Source of the DNA: an uncultured Porphyromonadaceae bacterium
GTDB lineage: Bacteria; Bacteroidota; Bacteroidia; Bacteroidales; Muribaculaceae
Assembly (NCBI GenBank): GCA_947175545.1
Contig: CAMWNI010000003.1
Location: 86,535-150,534 of the forward strand
Length of the DNA stretch: 64,000 bases
Reading direction: 5' to 3'
The translations under genes were made by a program, and so were the position numbers. Below are positions 37,101 to 48,037 of the stretch, piece after piece. The first letter of the stretch is position 1. The number at the start of each line of letters is the position of its first letter. The notes beneath the pieces were generated by a model. That model was not told the DNA's origin. It made no database searches and worked only from the letters and a program-made list of their open reading frames with translations.

Positions 37101-38468
37101 ATGAAGGAATATAGCCCCGAATATCTGGAGAACATCCGCGAGATTATTTCACGCGGGGATACGGAAGCGGCCCGAAAGGAACTCGAGTCGCTCCATCCGG
37201 CTGATATTGCCGAACTATATCAGGACCTGGACCTGAGGCAGGCGGAATTTCTTTATAAGTTACTCGACGAAGAGACTGCGGCCGATGTGCTTCTTGAACT
37301 TGACGAGGACGACCGCCGCAAGTTGCTTGACGCTCTGCCCAATGAGGTCATCGCGAAGCAGATTGACCACATGGACACGGATGATGCCGCCGACGTCCTT
37401 CAGGAAATGGACAAGGAGGACCAGGAAGAGGTGCTTTCGAAGCTCGATGACGTCGAGCAGGCCGGCGACATTATCGACCTGATGAAGTATGACGAGGACA
37501 CTGCCGGCGCCTTGATGGGTACGGAAATGATTGTTGTCAACGAAAACTGGTCGATGCCCGAATGTATTAAGGAGATGCGACTCCAGGCCGAGGAACTTGA
37601 CGAGATTTATTATGTCTATGTCGTTGACAATGACGAGCGTCTGCGTGGCGTTTTGCCGCTTAAAAAGATGCTGACTCATCCGTCGGTCAGTAAGATTAAA
37701 CATGTTATGGAGGAGGACCCTGTCAGCGTAAAGACGGATACTCCGATTGACGAGGTGGCTCAGGACTTCGAGAAATATGACATTGTTGCGATGCCGGTTA
37801 TTGATGCCGTCGGGTGTCTGGTTGGTCAGATTACGTTTGACGACGTCATGGATACTGTCCGCGAGAGTGCCGAGCGTGACTATCAGCTGGCGTCCGGTCT
37901 TAGCTCCGACGTCGAGACTGACGACTCCTGGTTCGCGCAGACCAAGGCCCGACTGCCGTGGCTGCTGATTGGCATTGCCGGTGGTATCGGTAATTCGCTT
38001 ATTCTTGGCAACTTCGAGGCCGGTTTCGCTACAAATCCGGCAATGGCGTTGTTCATTCCCCTGATTGGTGGCACGGGCGGAAATGTCGGAATCCAGTCGA
38101 GCGCTATCGTGGTTCAGGGTCTTGCCAACGGTTCGTTGAACATTGCTCATGCCTCCAGGCAGGTTGTAAAGGAACTTGGCGTCGGTTTGCTCAATGCGTC
38201 AATTATCGCTCTGCTTGTATTCATCTATAACTGTTTTCGGCTTGGAGCGACTCAGGTGACGACTGTTGCCGTTGCGTTGAGCCTCTTTGCGGTTGTTATT
38301 TTTGCGTCAGTTTTTGGAACGTTTGTTCCTTTGACTCTCGAAAAATTTAAAATAGACCCTGCGCTTGCAACCGGTCCGTTCATCTCAATTACGAATGACA
38401 TTATCGGCATGGTTATTTACATGTCAATCTCGTCATGGTTCCTGACTCACTTCGGTTTATCGGTCTGA
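37101..38468 (+). CDS. mgtE: Magnesium transporter MgtE
   Basis: 455 residues from ATG 37101. The acidic N domain has MgtE-type helical repeats (HPADIAELYQDLD, DEDDRRKLLDALPNEV, MDTDDAADVLQEMDKED), then a CBS pair (about 130-260), a plug helix and five membrane helices. The pore region is recognisable in NPAMALFIPLIGGTGGNVGIQSS, with ITNDIIGMVIYMSISSWFL at the end. In this family Mg2+ binding by the cytosolic domains closes the pore. It is transcribed alone and ends at a strong terminator. Confidence 0.96.
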   Translation: MKEYSPEYLENIREIISRGDTEAARKELESLHPADIAELYQDLDLRQAEFLYKLLDEETAADVLLELDEDDRRKLLDALPNEVIAKQIDHMDTDDAADVLQEMDKEDQEEVLSKLDDVEQAGDIIDLMKYDEDTAGALMGTEMIVVNENWSMPECIKEMRLQAEELDEIYYVYVVDNDERLRGVLPLKKMLTHPSVSKIKHVMEEDPVSVKTDTPIDEVAQDFEKYDIVAMPVIDAVGCLVGQITFDDVMDTVRESAERDYQLASGLSSDVETDDSWFAQTKARLPWLLIGIAGGIGNSLILGNFEAGFATNPAMALFIPLIGGTGGNVGIQSSAIVVQGLANGSLNIAHASRQVVKELGVGLLNASIIALLVFIYNCFRLGATQVTTVAVALSLFAVVIFASVFGTFVPLTLEKFKIDPALATGPFISITNDIIGMVIYMSISSWFLTHFGLSV

Positions 38469-38502
38469 TGTTATAACACCTCGATAGTGTATAAAAGTAA
38501 GC

Positions 38503-38550
38503 CGAGGAGCAATCTGACATGTGTCGGATTTGCTCCTCGGTTGTTTTTTT
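38503..38550 (+). terminator. Terminator after mgtE
   Basis: Long stem with CCGAGGAGCAA-type arms (about 38503-38520 with 38530-38545) followed by T7. It separates mgtE from the converging purM-like gene. Confidence 0.85.
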
Positions 38551-38570
38551 ATTCAGCGTTCCGCGACTGC

Positions 38571-39746
38571 TTAATAGTTGAAGGTGCCGTGAGGTCCGTG
38601 AATTGTCAGCGAAGCGGGTGCGCCGGGGTTGGCTTCTACGCGACCGATTATCTGCGCGGGAATCCCGAATGAGGCAGCCGTTTCGATTACGGCCTCGGCA
38701 TCAGCCGGGTCAACATAGATTTCCATTCGTGTTCCAAGGTTGAAAACCTTGTACATTTCCTGCCAATCCGTGCCTGATTCGCGCTGAATCAGGGTGAACA
38801 GCGGCGGAATCGGGAGCAGATTGTCCTTAACGACCTTCAGTTCGGGGGCAAGGAAATGAAGAATCTTAGTCTGCGCGCCGCCGGAGCAGTGAATCATGCC
38901 GTGGATGCGATTGCGCATTTTGTCAAGCAGAGCCTTTATGACCGGGGCGTAGGTGCGGGTGGGGGAAAGGACGAGTTTGCCGGCATCAACCCCTTCGATT
39001 TCGGTCGGGTCCGTCAACTTGACCGATCCGGAGTAGACCAGTTCGGAGGGCGTTGCGGCGTCGAAACTTTCAGGATATTTTTCGGCAAGATATTTTGCGA
39101 ACACGTCATGGCGGGCAGACGTCAGTCCGTTAGAACCCATGCCGCCGTTATAGTCTGACTCATAGTCGGCCTGACCGTAGGAGGCCAGTCCGACAATTAC
39201 ATTTCCAGCGCCGATGTTGCCGTTGTCAATCACTTCGTCGCGACGCATGCGGCAGGTAACCGTTGAGTCAACGATGATTGTGCGGACAAGGTCGCCGACG
39301 TCGGCTGTTTCGCCTCCGGTCGAGTGAATATCAATTCCGTGTTTGCGGAGGTCATCAAGGAGTTCTTCGGTTCCGTTGATTATGGCGGCGATGACTTCGC
39401 CCGGAATCAAATGCTTGTTGCGGCCAATGGTTGAACTCACAAGGATTCCGGATGTTGCGCCGACGCAGAGAAGATCGTCGATGTTCATGACCAGGGCGTC
39501 CTGGGCAATGCCTTTCCAGACGCTGAGGTCGCCGGTTTCGCGCCAGTAGACGTAGGCGAGACTCGATTTGGTCCCGGCGCCGTCGGCGTGCATGATGTTA
39601 CAATAGTCAGGGTCGCCTCCCAGAATGTCAGGGATAATCTTGCAGAACGCCTTCGGGAAGATTCCCTTGTCGATGTTCTTGATTGCCGAGTGGACATCCT
39701 CCTTGGTGGCTGAAACGCCGCGGAGGTCATAGCGCTGGTTGCTCAT
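38571..39746 (-). CDS. purM: AIR synthase (PurM) family protein
   Basis: 391 residues. PurM makes aminoimidazole ribotide from FGAM with ATP. Visible family blocks: HADGAGTKSSLAYVYW, AQDALVMNIDDLLCVGA, STGGETADVGDLV, HGMIHCSGGAQTKIL and the terminal FNLGTRMEIYV. It is about 40 residues longer than E. coli PurM and diverged, as is usual for the Bacteroidales form. It is the last gene of pyrG-yidC-purM, 28 bases after yidC, so two nucleotide synthesis genes share a transcript with the membrane insertase. Confidence 0.85.
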   Translation of the reverse strand: MSNQRYDLRGVSATKEDVHSAIKNIDKGIFPKAFCKIIPDILGGDPDYCNIMHADGAGTKSSLAYVYWRETGDLSVWKGIAQDALVMNIDDLLCVGATSGILVSSTIGRNKHLIPGEVIAAIINGTEELLDDLRKHGIDIHSTGGETADVGDLVRTIIVDSTVTCRMRRDEVIDNGNIGAGNVIVGLASYGQADYESDYNGGMGSNGLTSARHDVFAKYLAEKYPESFDAATPSELVYSGSVKLTDPTEIEGVDAGKLVLSPTRTYAPVIKALLDKMRNRIHGMIHCSGGAQTKILHFLAPELKVVKDNLLPIPPLFTLIQRESGTDWQEMYKVFNLGTRMEIYVDPADAEAVIETAASFGIPAQIIGRVEANPGAPASLTIHGPHGTFNY

Positions 39747-39774
39747 TGTTTAAGTTTGATGAGTTGGGGGGATA

Positions 39775-41901
39775 TTATCTGCGTTTTTTTGCCTGCTGTT
39801 TTTGTTGTTCGCGAAGCATTGCCTGTTGCTGGCGCTGAGCTTCCTCAAGACGGGCCATGAATCCGGACTTTTTGCGGGGCTTCTTGGCGTTGGCGGCCAT
39901 TTCGGCGCGAACCTTATCCTCGTCAATGACCCAGTGGCGGATTGCGTAGGTCTGAAGGATGGTAATCAGCAGCGAGAGGAAGTAGTAGTAGCTGAGTCCG
40001 GCTGCATAGTTGTTGAACCAGAAGAGGAACATCAGAGGCATACCGTAGGTCATCAGTTTCATGCCGGGCATTGACTGCGATCCGGGCTGCGAGGCCATAG
40101 TGATTTTGCTGTAAATGATGTTGGTTACGGTCATCAGCAGGCAGAAGAGGCTCAGGTGGTTGCCGAAAATCCAGGAAATCACGGGAATGTTTGCTTTCCA
40201 TGTGATGATAGCGTCAGGGGCGGCAAGGTCGTGCGCCCAAAGGAATGACTGGCCGCGAAGTTCAATGCAGCTCGGGAAGAACGAGAACATCGCAATCAGA
40301 ATAGGCATCTGGAGCAACATCGGCAGGCAGCCGCCCATCGGGTTCGCACCTGCTTTTGAATAAAGCTCCATGGTTTTCTGCTGGCGAGTCATAGCCTGGT
40401 CCTGGCCGGGATAGCGGTCATTGATTTCCTTGATTTCAGGAGCAAGGACGCGCATCTTGGCCTGGCTTTTGAAGGTCTTGAAGGTGAAGGGAAAGAGAAC
40501 CAGTTTGATAAAGAGAGTCAGCACGAGAATGATGATTCCGTAGTTGACAATGTACTTGCTGAGGAAGGAGAACAGCGGAATAATCACTCCGGTGTTGATC
40601 CAGCGGAACAGTGACCAACCGAGGGGAATTACGCGCGTAAGCTGCAGGTCCTCATTGGGCGAGATGCGGTCCATGTCGCGCAGGACGGGGTAGAGGTTCG
40701 GACCAAGATACCAGTTGAATCCGGCAACGGAGTCACGGCTGACCGAGTAGTTGACCTGAGTTGTCGCGGTCATATCCTTCAGTGCGGTCAGGTTGTCGGT
40801 CAGTTCAACCGATTTGAGTTTCGTACCGGCGTTGAACGTTCCGTCGGGAATCAGAATCGAACTGAAAAATTGATTTTTGAAGCCAATCCACTTGACCGGA
40901 GCCTTGATTTCTTTGTCAGCATTGCCTTGCGCAGAAAGATCGTCGGGCTTTTCGCCTTCTTCCTTATAATAAATGGCTGAGTTCCGTTCTTCAAACACAC
41001 GGCCGCGCTCGAATCGCTGCATTGTCTGGTGCCAGTTGAATTCCATGGTGCTGACGCCGGCGGGAATCACTCCGGCGGCGGCCATGTTGTGCTGAACAAC
41101 ATCCATCTTGACTACGTAGCCGTCAGCCTCAGGTAGCGAATAACGTATGCCCCACCAAGCGTCGGAACCGAGGTCAAGTTTCATCAGTACCGATGAATCG
41201 CTCTCAACCACAGGCTCGAAGAAGAATGAGGCCGACTCAAATTTCTCGCTGTCGCTGCGAAGAGTGAACGAGTAATTGTTCTGTTCGCTGTTCCATAGTT
41301 GGATAAGGGTCGTGTCAGGCTGGATATAGCATTTGTAGTCTTTGAGGACTACGTTGCTGATCTGGGCGCCATGAGTTGACAGCTGGAGCGAGATGACGTC
41401 ATTTTCCAGTCCGACAATGGTGTTGTTTCCGCTGAGATGGCCTGCGAAACTCTTGTAGCGGGCCAGCTGAGTCTTCGCGTCAAGCAGCGAGCGGGAGGCG
41501 TCGGCTTTCTGGCGGGCGTCCATGCCGTCGGGGAAGTTACGGTTAATAACGTCGGTTACGCTGATTTCTCCTGCCGGAGTCACGATTTCGCCCGTGAGGG
41601 TTGAGTCGTTGACAAGGCGGAGCTTATAGGCTTCAGTTGAGAAGGTGCGTGATCCGTCGGCTTGCCGGCGGCCGTAGAGGGCCATGCCGTTGCACAGGGC
41701 CGAGAGGTCGGCATCAGTGATGTCAGGAATTGTCAGAGCCTCCCGTTCAGCCTCGGCCTGGCGGCGCTGTTCGTCGGCAATGCGGTCGGCTTGTTCCCGG
41801 CGTTGCTTTTCAAGCTCCTCCGCCGATGGTTTGTTCAGATACATGAACCCGAAGATGATGGCACCCATCAGTAAGATGCCTGTCAGAGTGTTCTTATCCA
41901 T
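39775..41901 (-). CDS. yidC: Membrane protein insertase YidC
   Basis: 708 residues. N-terminal membrane helix (TLTGILLMGAIIFGFMYL), a large periplasmic beta domain (about 60-420), and the C-terminal insertase core with NYGIIILVLTLFIKLVLFPFT, then MGGCLPMLLQMPILIAMFSF and further helices. It ends in a basic tail (KKPRKKSGF, then QQKQQAKKRR) that may touch the ribosome. It inserts membrane proteins with or without SecYEG. It begins six bases after pyrG's stop. Confidence 0.96.
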   Translation of the reverse strand: MDKNTLTGILLMGAIIFGFMYLNKPSAEELEKQRREQADRIADEQRRQAEAEREALTIPDITDADLSALCNGMALYGRRQADGSRTFSTEAYKLRLVNDSTLTGEIVTPAGEISVTDVINRNFPDGMDARQKADASRSLLDAKTQLARYKSFAGHLSGNNTIVGLENDVISLQLSTHGAQISNVVLKDYKCYIQPDTTLIQLWNSEQNNYSFTLRSDSEKFESASFFFEPVVESDSSVLMKLDLGSDAWWGIRYSLPEADGYVVKMDVVQHNMAAAGVIPAGVSTMEFNWHQTMQRFERGRVFEERNSAIYYKEEGEKPDDLSAQGNADKEIKAPVKWIGFKNQFFSSILIPDGTFNAGTKLKSVELTDNLTALKDMTATTQVNYSVSRDSVAGFNWYLGPNLYPVLRDMDRISPNEDLQLTRVIPLGWSLFRWINTGVIIPLFSFLSKYIVNYGIIILVLTLFIKLVLFPFTFKTFKSQAKMRVLAPEIKEINDRYPGQDQAMTRQQKTMELYSKAGANPMGGCLPMLLQMPILIAMFSFFPSCIELRGQSFLWAHDLAAPDAIITWKANIPVISWIFGNHLSLFCLLMTVTNIIYSKITMASQPGSQSMPGMKLMTYGMPLMFLFWFNNYAAGLSYYYFLSLLITILQTYAIRHWVIDEDKVRAEMAANAKKPRKKSGFMARLEEAQRQQQAMLREQQKQQAKKRR

Positions 41902-41907
41902 TCTTTT

Positions 41908-43542
<1,635 letters not shown>

Positions 43543-43550
43543 TTAAGGTG

Positions 43551-43558
43551 CAAATTTA
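43551..43558 (-). promoter_or_regulatory. -7 box of the pyrG operon
   Basis: TAAATTTG on the minus strand, 24 bases before the ATG. No convincing -33 box. Confidence 0.5.
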
Positions 43559-43601
43559 CGAAAAAAATCGGAAAATGCCCTCCTCTACCTCAATAAATAA
43601 T

Positions 43602-43636
43602 AGTCCCGTTTACTCTGATTTTGAGCAAACGGGACT
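43602..43636 (-). terminator. Terminator after the leucine-rich repeat gene
   Basis: 10-bp stem AGTCCCGTTT (43602-43611) with 43627-43636 and an inner CTC/GAG pair; A/T-rich sequence with scattered T follows on the minus strand. Confidence 0.65.
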
Positions 43637-43681
43637 TTCTGAGTTGTAGCGACACTTGCTTCGCCTCAGCGGTTCAGCAAG

Positions 43682-45892
43682 TTAGTGAACCAGAATCTTG
43701 CGGCCGTTGGCAATGTAGAGTCCGGGGCGCAGACCGCTCAGGTCGGTCGTGTTGCGGCGCACGCATACGCCCTGAAGAGTGAATATGTCAAACGGCTGCA
43801 CCTCGCTTTCGTCGGCGGTCACCGCCTCGATGGCGCTCTGCGGTTCGCCGTCGGTTTCAAACACCTGCTCTTCGCCATAGGTTGTTTTGCTCCGTGTCGA
43901 GGCAAAGGCGCGCACGGCGTAGCGGGTACTCGGCTCAAGATCGGCAAGAGTCACCACCATGCGCTGGCCCGTGGCCAAAACGCGCTTAACGTCGGTCGCT
44001 GCGCGAGAGCCGACAACCGGCCAGTATTCAAAGCCTTGTTCGTCAACATCTTCCGAGCCTCCCATTGCGTAGCCCACAACAGTGGCCGAGTTTTTGGTAA
44101 CCGAGTTCGGCGCGTAAGTATAGACCGTAGGTTCGAAATAGACGTCGGCATCGGCAGTGATGAACGCGGTCCATTCGCCGAACGTGCGCTGTCCGTTACA
44201 ATCCTCATAATAAGGGCGATACTTATAGTAAGTATTCTGACTAAGGCCCTTCAGACGGCCCTCTAAATGACCGTTGGCCACGGGGCAGGGCGAGAAAGTC
44301 GACGGCACCATATCCGGCGCATCATAGCGTCGCCATTCAAAACCGCCGCCATACTCCTCCTCGCTCATGTTGGTTTCCGCGCAAATAATGGCGCAATCCT
44401 TCGAAGTCGCCCTCGCCGCAATCGTTTTCAACTCCAGCGCCGGCAGTGTGAAAGTCTTTGAGTCTGATTCATTGTTGATTTTTAAGAATGCTTGAATCTC
44501 GCTTCCAACAGGCAGATTGACAATGGTTTGTTGTTTGGCAGAATATTTGTTGTCCTGAATGGTTAGAAATGATTCTTCGATGATAACATCGTCATTATTA
44601 AACGTCGGATCAATGGAGATAGTGGTCGGTGTGATTTCAGTTGCTTTAATCTCGGGCCGTACACTACATGTGTTGAAAGTGTAAGAGCCGGAAGAATATG
44701 TTTCGCCGTTGAATGTTGTTTTTGCGACTGCTGAATATTTAGAGTTAGACTCCAATCCCGTGAAAGTAACAAGGCCATCTTTGTCACATTCATAGTCCTT
44801 TTCATTGAAAACCACAATCGGCTTTGATACACGCGAATCATCAACTTTCGAAACCTTCAACGTAACCGTGCTTTGCGTTGCATCATGCACTGATAAAGAT
44901 GGTTTTGGGGATTCTGTGGTCACAGATATTGTTTTATTTAGTTCTCCCCAGGGTTCAAGGTCGTAAGTAACGTCAATATCATGAGTTGAACCCGGTTTTA
45001 AGTCAGAGACCGAATAAACGGAAGTTGCTGAGGTGATTTCAACTCCATCAAATGTTATTTTTCGAATTTTTATGTCGTATTCACTCTTGATCTTAAACTC
45101 AACGTGATTTAATCCCGACTTGAAGTCGCTTATGTTAACATGCGGAAAACTTTCGACTTTGTAATTTCCATATTTTTTTGCTTCAGATAATAAACTTGAT
45201 AAAGTATAAACTGTTGCTTCGGCAGGTATACGATACATCCACTCCCCGAAGTTAGCAATTAAAGATATCGTTTTAATGGATGAACTGCGTAACATATCTT
45301 TGTCTATAGAACACGGATTGACTGGTAGTAGTATAATCTCGGAAAGGTTCCGGCATTGAGAAAACACGCTGGCGCCAATTTCTTGTACAGAGTTAGGAAT
45401 TGTTACGGAAGTTAATCTGATGCACTCCGAGAAAGCTTCATATCCAATTTTTTGTACAGAGTTAGGAATTGTTACGGATTTTAAGTTGCAATCCGAGAAA
45501 GCGTGAGATCCAATTTTTTGTACAGAGTTAGGAATTGTTACGGAAGTTAAGCTGGTGCAGCTATAGAAAGCGCTTTTTTCAATAGATGAAACAGAGTTAG
45601 GGATTGTTACGGAAGTTAAGTTATCGCAACTGTAGAAAGCGGACTCTCCAATGCTTACAAGAGTATATTGCGTTTCTCCGTCAGATACTAATGAAGGGAG
45701 GCTTAACTTTCCAGAAACACGATTGTACGGCTCGTTCGGGTAGTAGCCAGATTTTGTTTCGCAGGTTTTGGCTTCTTCATCAAGAACGGTGTAGGTGAGG
45801 GTTTGGCCTTCGTAGGTGTATTCGAAGTCACGGGCGAAGGCGGGGAGGGTTGCTAATGGGATTAGCAGGCTTAGGAGTAGGCGTTTAAACAT
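43682..45892 (-). CDS. BspA-type leucine-rich repeat surface protein
   Basis: 736 residues with a signal peptide (MFKRLLLSLLIPLATLPAFA). About five LRR_5 repeats of 23 residues (TSVTIPNSVQKIGSHAFSDC and similar) occupy roughly 75-200, encoded by near-identical DNA repeats. Fibronectin-like or immunoglobulin-like beta domains follow (about 230-640). The C-terminus (DIFTLQGVCVRRNT, then LRPGLYIANGRKILVH) matches the short tail seen on many Bacteroidales surface proteins and may be a sorting signal. It is likely a surface adhesin or binding protein. A leader of about 340 nt with several hairpins precedes it. Confidence 0.85.
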   Translation of the reverse strand: MFKRLLLSLLIPLATLPAFARDFEYTYEGQTLTYTVLDEEAKTCETKSGYYPNEPYNRVSGKLSLPSLVSDGETQYTLVSIGESAFYSCDNLTSVTIPNSVSSIEKSAFYSCTSLTSVTIPNSVQKIGSHAFSDCNLKSVTIPNSVQKIGYEAFSECIRLTSVTIPNSVQEIGASVFSQCRNLSEIILLPVNPCSIDKDMLRSSSIKTISLIANFGEWMYRIPAEATVYTLSSLLSEAKKYGNYKVESFPHVNISDFKSGLNHVEFKIKSEYDIKIRKITFDGVEITSATSVYSVSDLKPGSTHDIDVTYDLEPWGELNKTISVTTESPKPSLSVHDATQSTVTLKVSKVDDSRVSKPIVVFNEKDYECDKDGLVTFTGLESNSKYSAVAKTTFNGETYSSGSYTFNTCSVRPEIKATEITPTTISIDPTFNNDDVIIEESFLTIQDNKYSAKQQTIVNLPVGSEIQAFLKINNESDSKTFTLPALELKTIAARATSKDCAIICAETNMSEEEYGGGFEWRRYDAPDMVPSTFSPCPVANGHLEGRLKGLSQNTYYKYRPYYEDCNGQRTFGEWTAFITADADVYFEPTVYTYAPNSVTKNSATVVGYAMGGSEDVDEQGFEYWPVVGSRAATDVKRVLATGQRMVVTLADLEPSTRYAVRAFASTRSKTTYGEEQVFETDGEPQSAIEAVTADESEVQPFDIFTLQGVCVRRNTTDLSGLRPGLYIANGRKILVH
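45385..45640. repeat. Tandem DNA repeats encoding leucine-rich repeats
   Basis: Four copies of a unit of about 69 bases, each containing CAGAGTTAGGAATTGTTACG or a one-base variant. Within-gene repeats of this identity can expand or contract by recombination. Confidence 0.7.
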
Positions 45893-46229
45893 AAAATGTG
45901 TGGATTGATTCTGGGGCGTCGCAATCCTCCCGCCGGCGCCAAGTTATGGATATGAAAAAAGGTGTGAGGATTGTATTTTCCGCTCTCGTCCTACTTTTCA
46001 GGTCTTGGCTACCTCAGGAGAACGACGAGAGCAACAGCCCCACACCGGTGCGGGTATATATTGCCCTCATTTTTGCAAGAGGGGTATATATTCACCGATG
46101 AGGGTGCTATTGCGAGTCATCTTCGTCTCCTGTTTCTAACGGCCAAGTTTGAAAAGTAGAAGATTGAACTTCAATAACACCTTTGTATTATGATTGGAAG
46201 GGGGGCTGTCTCTACAGTCCGCTGATTTT
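45893..46229 (-). promoter_or_regulatory. Long structured 5' leader of the leucine-rich repeat gene
   Basis: Predicted leader from about 46229 to the ATG. It contains three separate stems: CCCTCAT (46064-46070) with 46098-46104; GCTCTCGTC (45982-45990) with 46024-46032; CAATCCTC (45922-45929) with 45966-45973. A GC-rich CCCCACACCGGTGCGGG patch lies between them. The first stem has a competing partner (GAGGG near 46079-46084), so alternative folds are possible. It matches no riboswitch I know. The rest of the 523-base gap 45893-46415 holds its promoter and the terminator of the next operon. Confidence 0.5.
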
Positions 46230-46235
46230 CCGCTG

Positions 46236-46243
46236 CAAAGGTA
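46236..46243 (-). promoter_or_regulatory. -7 box of the leucine-rich repeat gene
   Basis: TACCTTTG on the minus strand, with TTTC 19 bases upstream as a near -33 box. Confidence 0.55.
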
Positions 46244-46340
46244 GTAATTTTTTCAGGATTATGAAATTTTTTACTTCAAAAAAGCAGACAAAACCCGGAT
46301 GATGTTGTTGATGTTGTTGCGTTGCAGCGTTGATATAAAA

Positions 46341-46378
46341 CAGGCTGTGTCTGACACTTTTCGCGGAGACACAGCCTG
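46341..46378 (-). terminator. Terminator of the methylmalonyl-CoA decarboxylase operon
   Basis: 12-bp perfect stem CAGGCTGTGTCT (46341-46352) with 46367-46378, 14-base loop, followed by TTTTAT on the minus strand. Confidence 0.85.
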
Positions 46379-46415
46379 CTTTATGAGTGGAAATGGATTC
46401 AGGATTTCAGAGCGC

Positions 46416-47573
46416 TCAGGCAAGGAAGCCGAGCAGGACGCCGGCAGCAACGGCCGAGCCAATGACTCCGGCAACGTTCGGCCCCATGGCATGCATGAGC
46501 AGATAGTTGGAGGCGTCGTATTCCAGGCCGAGGTTGTTTGAGATTCGTGCTGACATCGGGACGGCGCTGACACCCGCATTGCCGATAAGCGGATTGATTT
46601 TCTTTTCTTTGGGAAGGAAGAGGTTGAAAATCTTGACGAAGATTACGCCGGAGGCACTTGCAATGATGAATGCCATGAAGCCGAGGGCGAAAATCTTGAT
46701 GGTTTCCGCAGTGAGGAACTGTGACGCCTGGGTTGAAGCGCCAACCGTCATGCCGAGCAGAATGGTGACAATGTCGGTCAGGGCGTTGCTTGCGGTCTTT
46801 GCCAGACGGGACGTTACGCCACATTCGCGAAGCAGATTGCCGTAGAAGAGCATGCCGAGCAGGGGCAGGGCGGTTGGTACGACAAAGCATGTCAGCAGCA
46901 GTCCGACAATCGGGAAGATAATCTTTTCGCGCTGGCTGACGGGACGCGCAGGTTTCATGCGGATTACGCGCTCTTTCTTCGTTGTGAGCAGGCGCATGAT
47001 GGGCGGCTGGATAACCGGCACGAGGGCCATATAAGAATATGCGCTGACTGCGATGGCTCCCATCAGGTTCGGGGCGAGTTTGGAACTGAGGAAGATTGCC
47101 GTCGGGCCGTCTGCGCCGCCAATGATGGCGATTGCGCCGGCCTGGTCAGGTTCGAAGCCCAGCAGCAGGGCAACCATGTAGGCGCCGAAGATTCCGAACT
47201 GGGCCGAGGCGCCGATTAACATCAGTTTCGGATTGGCAATCAGGGCGGTGAAGTCCGTCATGGCTCCGATGCCGAGGAAAATCAGCGGTGGGTACCATCC
47301 GGCCGATACGCCATTGTAGAGGATGTTCAGCACAGAGCCTTCTTCATAGATGCCGATTTCGAGGCCGGCATGAGTGTCGAACGGGATGTTGCCGATCAAC
47401 ATTCCGAAGCCGATGGGGACAAGCAGCATCGGTTCGAAATTCTTGGTGATTGCAAGCCAGATGAAGAACAGACCGACTCCAAGCATCACGAAGTTCTGCC
47501 ACGAGGCATTGTAAATGCCGGTCAGGTGCCAGAACTGCATGAGGTTGTCGGTTATAAACTGGGAGAATTCCAT
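46416..47573 (-). CDS. mmdB: Sodium-translocating decarboxylase beta subunit
   Basis: 385 residues, about ten membrane helices. Family signatures are [39 protein letters not shown] and [16 protein letters not shown], which line the sodium path in OadB/MmdB/GcdB. It decarboxylates carboxybiotin and pumps Na+ out. Context with a methylmalonyl-CoA carboxyltransferase and epimerase points to methylmalonyl-CoA decarboxylase, the last step of propionate formation. It follows the biotin carrier gene by three bases and ends the operon. Confidence 0.95.
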   Translation of the reverse strand: MEFSQFITDNLMQFWHLTGIYNASWQNFVMLGVGLFFIWLAITKNFEPMLLVPIGFGMLIGNIPFDTHAGLEIGIYEEGSVLNILYNGVSAGWYPPLIFLGIGAMTDFTALIANPKLMLIGASAQFGIFGAYMVALLLGFEPDQAGAIAIIGGADGPTAIFLSSKLAPNLMGAIAVSAYSYMALVPVIQPPIMRLLTTKKERVIRMKPARPVSQREKIIFPIVGLLLTCFVVPTALPLLGMLFYGNLLRECGVTSRLAKTASNALTDIVTILLGMTVGASTQASQFLTAETIKIFALGFMAFIIASASGVIFVKIFNLFLPKEKKINPLIGNAGVSAVPMSARISNNLGLEYDASNYLLMHAMGPNVAGVIGSAVAAGVLLGFLA

Positions 47574-47576
47574 TGG

Positions 47577-48002
47577 TTAGCCGAGAGTAACGAGGGTTGC
47601 GCCTTCGAGAACGGATTCGCCTTCCTTGACGTTGACGGCGATTACTTTTCCGTCGCGTCCGGCGGGAATTGCATTTTCCATTTTCATGGCTTCGAGAACG
47701 ACCACGGGGTCAGATGCTTTTACGACATCGCCGGGTTTTACTGCAATCGAAAGCACGACTCCGGGCAGCGGAGCGACAACGGAGCCTGCTCCGGCTGCGG
47801 CGGGAGCGGGAGTTGAAGCTGCGGCGGGAGCGGGAGCGGCGGCAGCGACAGGGCGAGCTGCGGGAACTGATGAAGCGGCCGACGAGGGAAGGGTTACCTG
47901 ATAGTCTGTGCCGTTGACGTTGACTGACGCCCGGTTTCCTTCGATGGCGCCGACGGTCACAGTGTAGTCGTGGCCGTTGATTGTAAACTTATACTCTTTC
48001 AT
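47577..48002 (-). CDS. mmdC: Biotin carrier subunit of the decarboxylase
   Basis: 141 residues. N-terminal part (1-40) typical of decarboxylase carriers (MKEYKFTINGHDYTVTVG), then a flexible Ala/Pro-rich linker of about 50 residues (APAPAAASTPAPAAAGAG), then a biotinyl domain with VVLEAMKMENAIPA, whose Lys in AMKM is the biotin site. It shuttles the carboxyl group from MmdA to MmdB. The linker is encoded by GC-rich repeats. It lies 35 bases after the gamma-subunit gene. Confidence 0.94.
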   Translation of the reverse strand: MKEYKFTINGHDYTVTVGAIEGNRASVNVNGTDYQVTLPSSAASSVPAARPVAAAAPAPAAASTPAPAAAGAGSVVAPLPGVVLSIAVKPGDVVKASDPVVVLEAMKMENAIPAGRDGKVIAVNVKEGESVLEGATLVTLG

Positions 48003-48037
48003 TGCTGATTTTGCTGAAAAATGAATACGGGAGATGA

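Noticed and set aside
45385..45640. CRISPR-like repeats
   Set aside because: The repeats are contiguous and in frame inside a leucine-rich repeat gene, with no unique spacers.
45893..46229. Cobalamin or TPP riboswitch in the leader of the leucine-rich repeat gene
   Set aside because: The box sequences of those riboswitches are not present, and the gene is not a transport or vitamin gene.
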